DNA of 64,000 nucleotides from an uncultured Dokdonia sp. (GCF_947492815.1 NZ_CANLOB010000016.1:1-64000); one strand, 5' to 3'. Shown: positions 54,937 through 63,605, counted from the stretch's first letter. Notes: generated by a model from the sequence alone, not told the origin. Numbers and translations: made by a program.

Positions 54937-56370
54937 TTAGAATTTAAGTTCCGTTGCTGGTACTCCAAAATAGAGTTCCAGTACTTTAATACGGAATATA
55001 TAATCGTATTTTGATCGTGTTAATTCAACTTGTGCATTATCAAAACGTAATTTTGTTTGACTTAAATCAAAAGCATTAATACGCCCTACATCATATCTAA
55101 GTGATGCAAACTCAAAAGCTGTTTTTTGAGCCTCTAAAGATGCGATAGCTGCCTCATAACTCTCTTTTGCTGCTTTGGCATCTGTGTATGCTTGATATAC
55201 GGCTGTCTCAAAATTTAGACGTGCTTGCTCTGCTTGAAATTCAGAACGTTTTACATTTACTTCATTTCTTTTAATAGTATTACGTGTAGAGAATCCATTA
55301 AAAATAGGTACAGATAATTGTACCCCGTATGAAATACCATCATTCAAATATAATTGCTCTACAAATGGCGTTGGATTTCCTTCTTCAGTAGCAGGTATAG
55401 GTTGAAAAACTGTTTGATTTGTTCCGTCTACAAAACCAATAGGTCTAAGTAATGGATCTGCATCTTCATCTATATTAACTGTAGGAGCACCAGACTCCCT
55501 TGTATTATAGTTAAAAAAACCATTAATAGTAGGATACAATGCTGTTTTACTTAGCTCTAAGTCTTTTTTAGCAAGTTCAAGGTTTTGTTCTACAATTTTA
55601 AGATCATATCGACTTTCTTTTGCTTTTTCTACTAATACTTCAGGAGTTGTATTTAAAATCTCTGCACCTAGTATCGTATACTCTGTATCATCAATATCAA
55701 AGTTTTTATAATCATCAAAAGCTAATAATTGTGCTAAATTAATAAGAGAAATCTGTACCGCATTTTGCGCTGCTACAATACGCTGTTGTTCACTTGCATC
55801 TGTTGCTTTTATCTCCAATACGTCTCCTGCAGGAGATATACCTCCCTCTACAAGTTCTTCTGTTCTTCTTATTTGTTCTTTAGTCACTTCATTTTGAGCA
55901 ACTATTGTTTTTAAATTCTCTTTATTTAATAAGATCTGTAAGTATGCTAATGCAACAGAAAGTGCCGTATCATCTTTAATTTTAGCAATATTATAATCGG
56001 CTGCAATTCTTGAAAGCTCAGCTCTATCTAATGCTTTTTTATTTCTAAAACCATTAAAAATTCGCACTCCAGCAGTAATACTATACGAAGAGTTACGCAA
56101 AGTTTGTGTCTCTAACACACCCGTTGTAATATTTTGTGTAAGACCACTATTCCAGTTATTTGAAGCGTTACCATTTAAGGTAGGAAGATAGTTTCCGATA
56201 GCATCTTTCTTTTCGATTGCTGCTGTCTCTTCATCTAACTGCGTTTGCTTTATGGTAATATTATTATCTAAAGCATATTGTACGCACTCTTGTAATGTCC
56301 ATTTTTTATTCTGCGCAAATCCAGTTGCAGAAATTAAAAGACTAAAACATATAATAAATAATTTTCTCAT
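54937..56370 (-). CDS. TolC-family outer-membrane efflux channel
   Basis: A 477-aa outer-membrane factor. The signal peptide ends SATGFAQ. WTLQECVQYALDNNITIKQTQL (about 24-45) opens the first outer-membrane-efflux repeat, and KAKESRYDLKIVEQNLELAKKDLELSKTALYPTI the second. The pattern of long helices with two strand pairs is that of TolC, which forms a trimeric duct. It is the fifth gene of the efflux operon, flanked on both sides by periplasmic adaptors. Confidence 0.94.
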   Translation of the reverse strand: MRKLFIICFSLLISATGFAQNKKWTLQECVQYALDNNITIKQTQLDEETAAIEKKDAIGNYLPTLNGNASNNWNSGLTQNITTGVLETQTLRNSSYSITAGVRIFNGFRNKKALDRAELSRIAADYNIAKIKDDTALSVALAYLQILLNKENLKTIVAQNEVTKEQIRRTEELVEGGISPAGDVLEIKATDASEQQRIVAAQNAVQISLINLAQLLAFDDYKNFDIDDTEYTILGAEILNTTPEVLVEKAKESRYDLKIVEQNLELAKKDLELSKTALYPTINGFFNYNTRESGAPTVNIDEDADPLLRPIGFVDGTNQTVFQPIPATEEGNPTPFVEQLYLNDGISYGVQLSVPIFNGFSTRNTIKRNEVNVKRSEFQAEQARLNFETAVYQAYTDAKAAKESYEAAIASLEAQKTAFEFASLRYDVGRINAFDLSQTKLRFDNAQVELTRSKYDYIFRIKVLELYFGVPATELKF

Positions 56371-56441
56371 ACTATCGATTGATGTCCAATATGACTATTG
56401 AAACGTATTTATGTTACAAAAAATATTAACTAATTTTTACA

Positions 56442-56457
56442 CGCTTTCGCGAAAGCG
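56442..56457. repeat. Exact palindrome between adaptor and TolC genes
   Basis: CGCTTTCGCGAAAGCG in the 111-bp gap of the efflux operon. The arms end at A/C, so it is 16 bp long. Confidence 0.95.
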
Positions 56458-56481
56458 CATACAGACTGCATTTACAAAACA

Positions 56482-57648
56482 CTAACCTCGCCCTCCAAAT
56501 CCTTGAGGAGCTTTGATTTGATTCCAGATTTTGATATGATCATCCTTCGAAACCCCTCTTTTTATCTCTACAAAGATACCATCACTAGTTCCAAGTTCTA
56601 AATCACGGCGTTCAAATTTTTGATCTCCTGTCTCTATCTCGACAAAGGGCTTTTTAGTTTCGGGATCATATTGCACTAAAGCTTCCTTGATTGCAAGTAC
56701 CGAATCTGCCTTTGCTAAAATAATACTTGCATTAGCACTAAGTCCTGCTCTTATAAACGTACTTGAATCTATTTTAGCTAATGTTCCTTTAATTTCAAAT
56801 TGTATTGCTCCATTTTCAGACACCCCTTTAGGAGCTATATAATCTAATGTAGCATCAAACTTCATATTTTCGATAGCACCTACAGTAATCTCTAAAGGTA
56901 AATCTTCTTTTATTTTCCCGACTTCACTCTCATCTACTTTTCCTTCGAATATCATTTTATCTACATCGGCTAGTGTTGCAATAGTAGTACCATCATTAAA
57001 ATTATTTGCCTCTATCACTTGATTTCCTGTTTTTACAGGAACATCTAAAATCATTCCTGTAATAGTTGATCTTACTTGTGTTGTAGCTGCTGCACCAAGA
57101 CCACTTGTCGTGCCTGTTTTTATAATATCATAATTCTGCAAAGCACTTGTGAGGTTAACTTGTTCTTGTTTTACTCGCTGATCTGCTTGGTTATACGAAT
57201 TTTGAATACCATCAAAATCATTTGCAGAAATTACACCATTATCAAATAATTTCTTTTGACGGTTGTAGATACTTTTTTGATTTTCAAACGCTAGTTTTGC
57301 TGTTTGTACTGCTGTACGAGCACTCGCAATATTATTTTTAGCATTGGTTAATGACGAAGCATTAGGCACCACCTTAATTTTTGCAATAAGATCTCCAGCC
57401 TTAATTTGATCTCCAGCCTCTACATATATTTCATCTATAATACCTGAGATATTTGGCTTAATAAGCACCTCCTCTTTAGGAACAATACTTCCAGTAGCTA
57501 CTGTCTTTTTTACAATAGTTTTTGTACTCGCCTGTTCTGTTTTGTATATGATAGGGTCTTGTTTATCTTTTATCCAGATATAGTATATACCCACTAAAAA
57601 TCCTATTACAATTAAAAGTAATACGATGACGGTTCCTGTTCGTTTCAT
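56482..57648 (-). CDS. Periplasmic efflux adaptor (MacA/HlyD-like), first of two
   Basis: A 388-aa membrane-fusion protein with one N-terminal helix (about 7-25). The domains are IVKKTVATGSIVPKEEVLIKPNISGIIDEIYVEAGDQIKAGDLIAKI (about 44-90), a helical hairpin (about 95-180), RSTITGMILDVPVKTGNQV, and a barrel with GLSANASIILAKADS. The C-terminal tail ends GFGGRG. It is encoded 29 bp after the downstream permease (57678) and 111 bp before TolC, with a palindrome in that gap. It would link the two permeases to TolC. Confidence 0.92.
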   Translation of the reverse strand: MKRTGTVIVLLLIVIGFLVGIYYIWIKDKQDPIIYKTEQASTKTIVKKTVATGSIVPKEEVLIKPNISGIIDEIYVEAGDQIKAGDLIAKIKVVPNASSLTNAKNNIASARTAVQTAKLAFENQKSIYNRQKKLFDNGVISANDFDGIQNSYNQADQRVKQEQVNLTSALQNYDIIKTGTTSGLGAAATTQVRSTITGMILDVPVKTGNQVIEANNFNDGTTIATLADVDKMIFEGKVDESEVGKIKEDLPLEITVGAIENMKFDATLDYIAPKGVSENGAIQFEIKGTLAKIDSSTFIRAGLSANASIILAKADSVLAIKEALVQYDPETKKPFVEIETGDQKFERRDLELGTSDGIFVEIKRGVSKDDHIKIWNQIKAPQGFGGRG

Positions 57649-57677
57649 AATAATGATTTGATTGTATCCTTTTGGTT

Positions 57678-58937
57678 TTATTCTATTCGTAAAGCATCTA
57701 CTGGTTTCATTTGTGTTGCTCTTGTTGCTGGTATCAATCCAGCAAGAACACCTGACACTAATAAAATCGTAAGTGCTATGAGCACGACTCCTATATTTAC
57801 TGATGGATTTGCAAAATTATCAAATGGTCCTGCAATTGAAATCCCAAAATTCATGAGCCATATAAGTCCTGCAGCAACTGCTATTCCAGCCATTCCTGAA
57901 ACAATAGTGAGCACCAATGATTCTTGCATCACTTGCGATCGTATTTCCCAAGGTGTTGCCCCTAATGCTCTTCGTATCCCTATTTCTTTGGTACGTTCTT
58001 TCACTACGATCAGCATAATATTACTAATTCCAATCACTCCAGACATTAATATTAAGGCACCTACAAAATAACTTACAAAACTTAAGATTGAAAAAAGACC
58101 TTGAATCTGACCAAATTCTTTTGCTAAATCCGCATGTCCTATTGCACGTATATCATCTGGATGTATGGTACGTTGCTCACGCATGATAGCAAACACCTCT
58201 TCTTTAACATCTGTAATTACGGTATCATCATGAGCTGTTATTGCCATCCACCCTACATTATCTGCCCTATTAAAGGCTTGTGAAAATGTAGTAAAAGGAA
58301 CAAAAATAGTATTAGCTTCCTCTTCCTGATCTCCATTACTCTTAGGATTTTTAAATGTCCCTATCACTAAAAAGTTAATATCATTTATTTTAATATACGT
58401 ACCCATAGGATCTTCTCCTATATCATAAAGTCCTTTTACGACATCTACACCAATAACAGCTACTTTTCGTTTATCTTCAATATCTGAATAGCTAATAAAA
58501 CGTCCAGCAGTAATATCCATAGGTTGCTGCTTTATAAATTCAGGGTAATCCCCATATACATTATACGCACCTGTTTTTTCATTACGTGTTACATTATTAG
58601 AACCTCTAAATCCTCCAAGTTGGTTGCGTGGAGAAACATATTTAAGCTCAGGCACTCTATCTTTTAAGACTTGCACATCTTCGAGTTTAAATCTAAAAAA
58701 GCGTCCTTTTGGAAGTCCTTTATAAGGCTTTGAAGTTCCTTGAGACCACATAAACATTGAGTTGGTTGCAAAATTATTAAACCCAGCCGAAACTCCTGTT
58801 TTAAGACCATTTGTAAGCGCTAATAACAATACTAGAATAAGTATACCCCAAAACACTCCAAACGCCGTAAGTAGCGTTCTAAAACGATTAGCATTGAGTG
58901 CTTCCAGTATTTCGTTCCAACGATCTTTATTAAACAT
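57678..58937 (-). CDS. MacB-like ABC transporter permease, second of two
   Basis: A 419-aa permease. It has an N-terminal helix (about 18-42), a MacB_PCD periplasmic domain (about 45-280, ending SYFVGALILMSGVIGIS at the second helix), and the FtsX-type C-terminal core: IMLIVVKERTKEIGIRRALGATPWEIRSQVMQESLVL. Three further helices follow. The ATPase is a separate gene (60235). It is 54 bp downstream of a paralogous permease at 58992, with a palindrome between, so the pair may form a heterodimeric pump. Confidence 0.93.
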   Translation of the reverse strand: MFNKDRWNEILEALNANRFRTLLTAFGVFWGILILVLLLALTNGLKTGVSAGFNNFATNSMFMWSQGTSKPYKGLPKGRFFRFKLEDVQVLKDRVPELKYVSPRNQLGGFRGSNNVTRNEKTGAYNVYGDYPEFIKQQPMDITAGRFISYSDIEDKRKVAVIGVDVVKGLYDIGEDPMGTYIKINDINFLVIGTFKNPKSNGDQEEEANTIFVPFTTFSQAFNRADNVGWMAITAHDDTVITDVKEEVFAIMREQRTIHPDDIRAIGHADLAKEFGQIQGLFSILSFVSYFVGALILMSGVIGISNIMLIVVKERTKEIGIRRALGATPWEIRSQVMQESLVLTIVSGMAGIAVAAGLIWLMNFGISIAGPFDNFANPSVNIGVVLIALTILLVSGVLAGLIPATRATQMKPVDALRIE

Positions 58938-58955
58938 TTTTATATCGTTTTATAT

Positions 58956-58969
58956 GCTTTCGCGAAAGC
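58956..58969. repeat. Exact palindrome core between the two permease genes
   Basis: GCTTTCGCGAAAGC, with TATA arms giving a 24-bp near-perfect palindrome (58951-58974, one T/G mismatch). Confidence 0.95.
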
Positions 58970-58991
58970 GTATAAATAATTTTTCTTATTA

Positions 58992-60242
58992 TTATTCATC
59001 CCTAAGTGCTTCTATAGGCTTAATATTAGCAGCTCTTCTCGCCGGAATATATCCTGCAATTCCTCCAGCACTAATCAATACCAGGACTGTCGTTATTGAG
59101 GTTTTAAAATCTACTGTAGGAGATTGTATATATGGATTATCAGGTAGCACAAGTGGTATAACAAAATCTAATAACGCTACTCCAAAAAACAATCCAAGAA
59201 AACCAGCTATTGCAGTAATAAAAATAGATTCTTGCAATATCATTCCTGTGATAGAACTAGGCAATGCGCCAAGTGCTTTTCGGACTCCTATTTCTTTAGT
59301 ACGCTCCTTTACAACGATAAGCATAATACTAGCTACTCCAACAATACCTGCAATGATAGTACCTACACCAACACCCCAAAAAACAATTCGCATAACATCT
59401 ATAAGGCTATATATTTGAGCTGCTTCTTCTAAATTAAAATTTACGCGTACTGCACTTCGGTCATCTGGAGCGATATTATAACGAGACTTTAACTCTTGTT
59501 CTATTCCTTCGCTTACAGCTTCAGATAGCGCAACAGCTTCGTCAAAATTATCGCTCATTTTTATAGTATAAGCGATAGATCGTAAATTATCTCCTGCATT
59601 AAATACTCTTTGAGCAGTAGTAATGGGTATCACAATTCGCTGTTCTTCTCTTTGCCCTCCTGGATCGGAATAAACTCCAACCACCTTAAAATTGATCCCA
59701 GTAATTTTTATTGTCTTACCTATTGCTTCTTCTCGCTTAAATAAATCTTGTTTTACTTTATATCCTATAATCGCTACTTTTTCAACTTCATCGAGATCTT
59801 TTTCAGAGATAAACCTTCCAGAAACCAACGTAGCATTTTCAATAAACTGTTGCCCTGGATGCGCTCCTTCTACACGATAATTACCAGATTCATTCTTATA
59901 GTTTACGAGTCCCCCCCAAATATTATAGAGTCCTGTTTTATGTTCGATCGCATCATCAAATTTTGCATTTAAATTATCATAATCTGAATTATGCATTTGA
60001 ATACGACGGCCTGGATTTAATCCTTTATACCCTTTTGTAGTAACTCCTGTCCAAACACTTACTTTGCTTTCTGCATCACGAGAGAATTGAGATTTTACGC
60101 CTTTTTGTATTCCTGAACTAAACCCTAGAAGGATGACAAGAATAAAGATTCCTGAAGCAACAGAGAGTCCTGTTAAGAAAGTACGTAACTTGTTCTTTCC
60201 TATAGTTTCAAAAATCTCTTGCCAGCGTTCTATATCAAACAT
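58992..60242 (-). CDS. MacB-like ABC transporter permease, first of two
   Basis: A 416-aa permease of the same layout as the next gene: helix about 20-42, MacB_PCD domain (about 45-290), then IMLIVVKERTKEIGVRKALGALPSSITGMILQESIFI and a C-terminal helix bundle ending YIPARRAANIKPIEALRDE. It overlaps the ATPase gene end by 8 bp, showing translational coupling. Its paralogue at 57678 is about the same length. Substrates of such pumps include antibiotics, peptides and lipids; none can be inferred here. Confidence 0.93.
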   Translation of the reverse strand: MFDIERWQEIFETIGKNKLRTFLTGLSVASGIFILVILLGFSSGIQKGVKSQFSRDAESKVSVWTGVTTKGYKGLNPGRRIQMHNSDYDNLNAKFDDAIEHKTGLYNIWGGLVNYKNESGNYRVEGAHPGQQFIENATLVSGRFISEKDLDEVEKVAIIGYKVKQDLFKREEAIGKTIKITGINFKVVGVYSDPGGQREEQRIVIPITTAQRVFNAGDNLRSIAYTIKMSDNFDEAVALSEAVSEGIEQELKSRYNIAPDDRSAVRVNFNLEEAAQIYSLIDVMRIVFWGVGVGTIIAGIVGVASIMLIVVKERTKEIGVRKALGALPSSITGMILQESIFITAIAGFLGLFFGVALLDFVIPLVLPDNPYIQSPTVDFKTSITTVLVLISAGGIAGYIPARRAANIKPIEALRDE

Positions 60243-60936
60243 GAGCTTTGGCTAGTATTTGGTTTACAGGTCGATCGTCAATAATACGCCCATCTTTTAG
60301 ATTTACAATACGTTTGGTCATTTCTGCGATATCTGGTTCATGTGTAACGACAAGGATTGTTTTCCCTTCTTCATTAATCCCTTGTATAAGATCCATCACC
60401 TCATATGACGTTTTTGTATCTAAAGCTCCCGTAGGTTCATCGGCGAGTAATACTTTAGGATCACTTGCAAGTGCTCTTGCTATGGCTACACGTTGTTTTT
60501 GTCCTCCAGAAAGTTCGCTAGGCAGGTGTGTAGCCCAATCGGCAAGCCCAACTTTTTCTAAATAGTGCATCGCCTTATCAGTACGTTCTTTTCTTTTAAT
60601 CCCTTGATAGTACAATGGCATTGACACATTATCTAATGCACTTTTATAATTAATGAGATTAAACGACTGAAAAATAAAGCCTAAGAATTTATTTCGGTAT
60701 TGTGCTGCTACTTTTTCATTAAGGTTTTTTATAGGCACATTATCCAGTGTATAAGATCCTTGATCTGCCTCGTCTAACATACCAAGTATATTAAGCAACG
60801 TAGATTTCCCAGAACCAGAAGACCCCATGATAGAAACCAACTCTCCTTCTTTCACGTTAAAATCAATACCTTTTAAAACGTGAAGCGAGTTACTCCCCAT
60901 TCGATATGATTTATGCAAATCTTTAATTTGAATCAT
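60235..60936 (-). CDS. MacB/LolD-type ABC transporter ATP-binding protein
   Basis: A 233-aa ATPase. Walker A is GSSGSGKST (about 38-46), signature LSGGQKQRVAIARAL (about 141-155), Walker B VLLADEPTGALD, and switch His in VVTHEPDIA. The sequence is of the LolD/MacB subgroup that works with FtsX-type permeases. It is the first gene of the operon ATPase-permease-permease-adaptor-TolC-adaptor-tsaB. It must serve both permeases, as no other ATPase gene is present. An 8-bp inverted repeat lies just upstream. Confidence 0.95.
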   Translation of the reverse strand: MIQIKDLHKSYRMGSNSLHVLKGIDFNVKEGELVSIMGSSGSGKSTLLNILGMLDEADQGSYTLDNVPIKNLNEKVAAQYRNKFLGFIFQSFNLINYKSALDNVSMPLYYQGIKRKERTDKAMHYLEKVGLADWATHLPSELSGGQKQRVAIARALASDPKVLLADEPTGALDTKTSYEVMDLIQGINEEGKTILVVTHEPDIAEMTKRIVNLKDGRIIDDRPVNQILAKAHV

Positions 60937-60949
60937 AGTCTACACTTTG

Positions 60950-60991
60950 ATTTCACAATATTAGTAATGAAAAGATAAAATTGTGTGAAAT
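60950..60991. promoter_or_regulatory. Inverted repeat upstream of the efflux operon
   Basis: ATTTCACA (60950-60957) and TGTGAAAT (60984-60991), 14 bp and 48 bp before the first ATG. It could be a regulator site; no regulator gene is adjacent. Confidence 0.35.
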
Positions 60992-61104
60992 TGGTGTTAA
61001 TACCTCTATTTATAAAGGGTTCTCCTACATAAATAAAACAACAACTAAATATACATGCCCTTTAGGAAAAACTATACGTACAAAATAATGTTACAGCAAT
61101 GATT

Positions 61105-61389
61105 TTATGAATCTAAGAAAGAATCTTCAGAAGTTATTTCTTTTTCTTTTTTCCTAGACTTATATACAAAGTAAAAGACACCCCCTACTAAGATATATGG
61201 AATTATCATAAGATATTTGATTCCATTATTAATTCCTTTGGCAGTACTATTGTCTTCTTCAGATTCTAAAACCGCACGACACATAGCACATTGTGCAGAT
61301 AATATAGTAATAGGTCTGACTGTTTCTGCTTTCGCGAAAGCGGAAACAAAAACCATAAAAACAATAATGATACTCTTTTTAATTTTCAT
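61105..61389 (-). CDS. Small exported CxxC membrane protein of the oxidase cluster
   Basis: A 94-aa protein from the ATG at 61389. The signal peptide (MKIKKSIIIVFMVFVSAFAKA) contains an exact copy of the dispersed palindrome, so the AFAKA residues of the likely cleavage site come from that element. The mature part has AQCAMCRAVLES (CxxC), a membrane helix YLMIIPYILVGGVFYFVYKS, and a charged tail. It is the last gene, 5 bp after the DUF420 gene, in a cytochrome oxidase accessory operon; copper or heme handling by the CxxC is possible but unproven. Confidence 0.8.
   Translation of the reverse strand: MKIKKSIIIVFMVFVSAFAKAETVRPITILSAQCAMCRAVLESEEDNSTAKGINNGIKYLMIIPYILVGGVFYFVYKSRKKEKEITSEDSFLDS
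61328..61341. repeat. Exact palindrome core inside the small CxxC gene
   Basis: GCTTTCGCGAAAGC, with arms GTTTC/GAAAC further out (61322-61347, one mismatched pair). Read as Ala-Phe-Ala-Lys-Ala. Confidence 0.95.
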
Positions 61390-61394
61390 ACTAT

Positions 61395-61943
61395 TTAATG
61401 TACATAATATGGTGAAATCATAAGATACACCACAACCCCAGTAACAGCTACATATAGCCATATTGGAAATGTAATCTTTGCCAGCTTTTTATGTTTGTCA
61501 AATCGTTCTGCTAATGCCCTCACATACGTAAAGAGTACTAACGGAATGATCGCAATAGACAGTACAATATGTGTAATTAAGATAAAGAAATACAAGTATC
61601 GTATTACTCCTTCTCCTCCATAAGGTGTAGAGTCTGACGTCATATGATAGGCAACATACATCACCAAGAATAGTACAGAAAGAAGTATTGCAAATTTCAT
61701 AAATCGTTCGTGAGCTTTACGATTTCCTTTTTTAATTTGTACTACTGCCAGTACTAATACTATTGCTGTTAATCCATTGATTGCAGCATAAATTGGAGGC
61801 AAAAAAGTAAGTGGCTCTACAGCAACTCCGTAATCCTTAAGTTTAACACCAAATAATGCTGCTACCGCAAGTGGAATTACAATAGACAATAGAATAATCC
61901 ATTTTTGATATTTCTTTTCTTTTTCTGAAAGATGTGTACTCAT
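61395..61943 (-). CDS. DUF420 family membrane protein
   Basis: A 182-aa integral membrane protein with about five helices: IILLSIVIPLAVAALFGV, FLPPIYAAINGLTAIVLVLAV, FAILLSVLFLVMYVAYHM, LYFFILITHIVLSIAIIPLVL and FPIWLYVAVTGVVVYLMI. His residues near helix ends (YHMTS, ITHIVLS) fit the DUF420/CtaM-like family linked to cytochrome oxidase assembly. The start overlaps the end of the SCO gene by one base. It is placed in the oxidase accessory operon. Confidence 0.88.
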   Translation of the reverse strand: MSTHLSEKEKKYQKWIILLSIVIPLAVAALFGVKLKDYGVAVEPLTFLPPIYAAINGLTAIVLVLAVVQIKKGNRKAHERFMKFAILLSVLFLVMYVAYHMTSDSTPYGGEGVIRYLYFFILITHIVLSIAIIPLVLFTYVRALAERFDKHKKLAKITFPIWLYVAVTGVVVYLMISPYYVH

Positions 61944-62680
61944 TACTTTTTTAATAATTTTTTAATATCCTCTATAAGTATATCTATTTCTGGTACTTCC
62001 CCTCCTTCTGCCACTGTAGCATCCATAGGAACAGATCCTCTATAATATGGCTTGGTATTACCATGCCCGTCAGAACGAGAGCGTATAAATCCGTTTTGAT
62101 CTATTAAGGCAAAAAGTCCTGAGTGATACAATCCATTATCCAGATCGTCTTCTGTATTTGTAGCAAGATAGAAGCCCTCATTAGAAAGTTTTAATATATC
62201 TGATCTATCTCCTGTCATAAAATGCCAATTAGGATTTGTTACGCCATAGTCTTCGGCATATTTTTTCATAACATCTGGCGTATCATGTTCTGGATCTATA
62301 GAAAAAGATGCAATTCCAAAATTAGGATTTCCTTCATACATCTTTGCAATAGCTTGTAAATTATGATTCATAGGTATACAGATATCTGTACATCTTGTAA
62401 AGAAAAACTCCACTAGAAAAACTTTACCTCTATAATCTTGATCAGAGATGGTGTCTTTATTTTGATCTATAAATTCAAAAGTCGGGACTCTCTTTTCTTT
62501 TTCATTAACCATAACATAAAGCAGTTCATCATCAGATGGTGCTACTTTTTCTCCAACCGCATGCATACGTCCTCCTCTTACGACATCACCATTTGCATAC
62601 CTTTTAAAAATTCTAGGAATAAAAATGATACCAAAAACAAGTACAATAAAAGCAATCCCTATATATGTATTCTTACGCAT
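61943..62680 (-). CDS. SCO family copper chaperone
   Basis: A 245-aa protein anchored by an N-terminal helix (about 5-22) with a thioredoxin-fold domain facing the periplasm. The copper-binding CxxxC is C97/C101 (FFTRCTDICIPMN) and the ligand His is H186 (GLYHSGLF). SCO proteins deliver copper to the CuA site of cytochrome oxidase subunit II. It overlaps by one base on each side with its neighbours, a tight operon with DUF420 and the unknown gene at 62680. Confidence 0.95.
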   Translation of the reverse strand: MRKNTYIGIAFIVLVFGIIFIPRIFKRYANGDVVRGGRMHAVGEKVAPSDDELLYVMVNEKEKRVPTFEFIDQNKDTISDQDYRGKVFLVEFFFTRCTDICIPMNHNLQAIAKMYEGNPNFGIASFSIDPEHDTPDVMKKYAEDYGVTNPNWHFMTGDRSDILKLSNEGFYLATNTEDDLDNGLYHSGLFALIDQNGFIRSRSDGHGNTKPYYRGSVPMDATVAEGGEVPEIDILIEDIKKLLKK

Positions 62681-63366
62681 TATTTCTTTTCTCTACGTTG
62701 TTCTATTTTATCACTGGCATTATTATTTTTCTTAAGTGCCAGTCTATACTCTGCTAGTAGAATTTTGATATCGTCTTTCATATATCCCATTTCTACAGCT
62801 TGTGTCATATCATATCCGTACGCATTCGGTTTTTTATCTTCATGACCAGATCGCAATGCCAATGCCCTATCAACAACAAACACATTAGGATGACTTCCAT
62901 TTGGAGACAAACTTAAAGGCGTTCTCAAGCTTTCAAAATGTGCTTTTGCTTGTTCTTTTGTTGCTTGTACAAAACGTATTTTAGTAACATCAAAGATTCT
63001 ACCTAATTCTATTTTCAAATCACTTATTGCTTGCTCACTTCCTGGAGACACAAAAAGTATCATTTGAAAATCTTCGTATTTCAAAAAATACTTATAGATC
63101 ATCAAATTAAGATTTGCTGTATAGCCTATATTAGAAGTAAGATTATCTCCTAAATATCCTACTATAGACACATGATCCTTTAAGGTTAAAGGCGTATCTG
63201 ATGAATACTCTGAAGTTTTAATTTCTCTACTAGTAACGGTTGTTACATCTGCTATCTTTTCTGTAATTATAGGAAGTTTAGCAAAGTTGTATACTCCTGA
63301 AGAGAAAAATAAATAAGCCACAACTGGCAAAACAAAAAGCGCAATAAGCACTAGTTTCTTTTTCAT
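62680..63366 (-). CDS. Membrane-anchored protein of the oxidase cluster, thioredoxin-like without cysteines
   Basis: A 228-aa protein with one N-terminal helix (about 4-22). The rest follows a thioredoxin-like strand/helix order (LKDHVSIVGYLGD, FQMILFVSPGSEQ, NVFVVDRALALRSG), but no Cys residue is seen in the frame, so redox or CxxxC copper chemistry is ruled out. GYDMTQAVEMGYMKDDIKILLAEYRLAL near the end is strongly patterned. It is next to SCO with a one-base overlap. I take it as a degenerate SCO-like partner; the role is unknown. Confidence 0.75.
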   Translation of the reverse strand: MKKKLVLIALFVLPVVAYLFFSSGVYNFAKLPIITEKIADVTTVTSREIKTSEYSSDTPLTLKDHVSIVGYLGDNLTSNIGYTANLNLMIYKYFLKYEDFQMILFVSPGSEQAISDLKIELGRIFDVTKIRFVQATKEQAKAHFESLRTPLSLSPNGSHPNVFVVDRALALRSGHEDKKPNAYGYDMTQAVEMGYMKDDIKILLAEYRLALKKNNNASDKIEQRREKK

Positions 63367-63605
63367 CTATTTCAAATTTTTAATTTTATTAAAATGAACT
63401 AAATAAAAAAATTGATTGAATCAACCGTTTTGCTTTCGCTTAGAAAATTTAATTATTACAGTTGACAAACAAAAATTAATTTTGTTTACGTTCATTTCAC
63501 AGTATTTTCTTTTGTAACAGGTACACATTTTAGTTCACCTAATTTAGGATTACGCATTGAGTGTAGTGCTAAAAAAAGCGGTTATAAAACCGCTTTTAAA
63601 TTATA
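63367..63605. other. 239-bp gap with a 21-bp inverted repeat and a terminator
   Basis: AAACAAAA-ATTAA-TTTTGTTT (63467-63487) lies upstream of the SCO operon start; the same stretch contains a near -7 box on the minus strand (TAATTTTTG, one base too long). An intrinsic terminator lies at 63571-63598. No gene was seen. Confidence 0.55.
63571..63598 (-). terminator. Intrinsic terminator of the oxidase subunit IV gene
   Basis: AAAAGCGGTT (63574-63583), loop ATAA, AACCGCTTTT (63588-63597). On the minus strand it is followed by a T-run. Confidence 0.9.
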
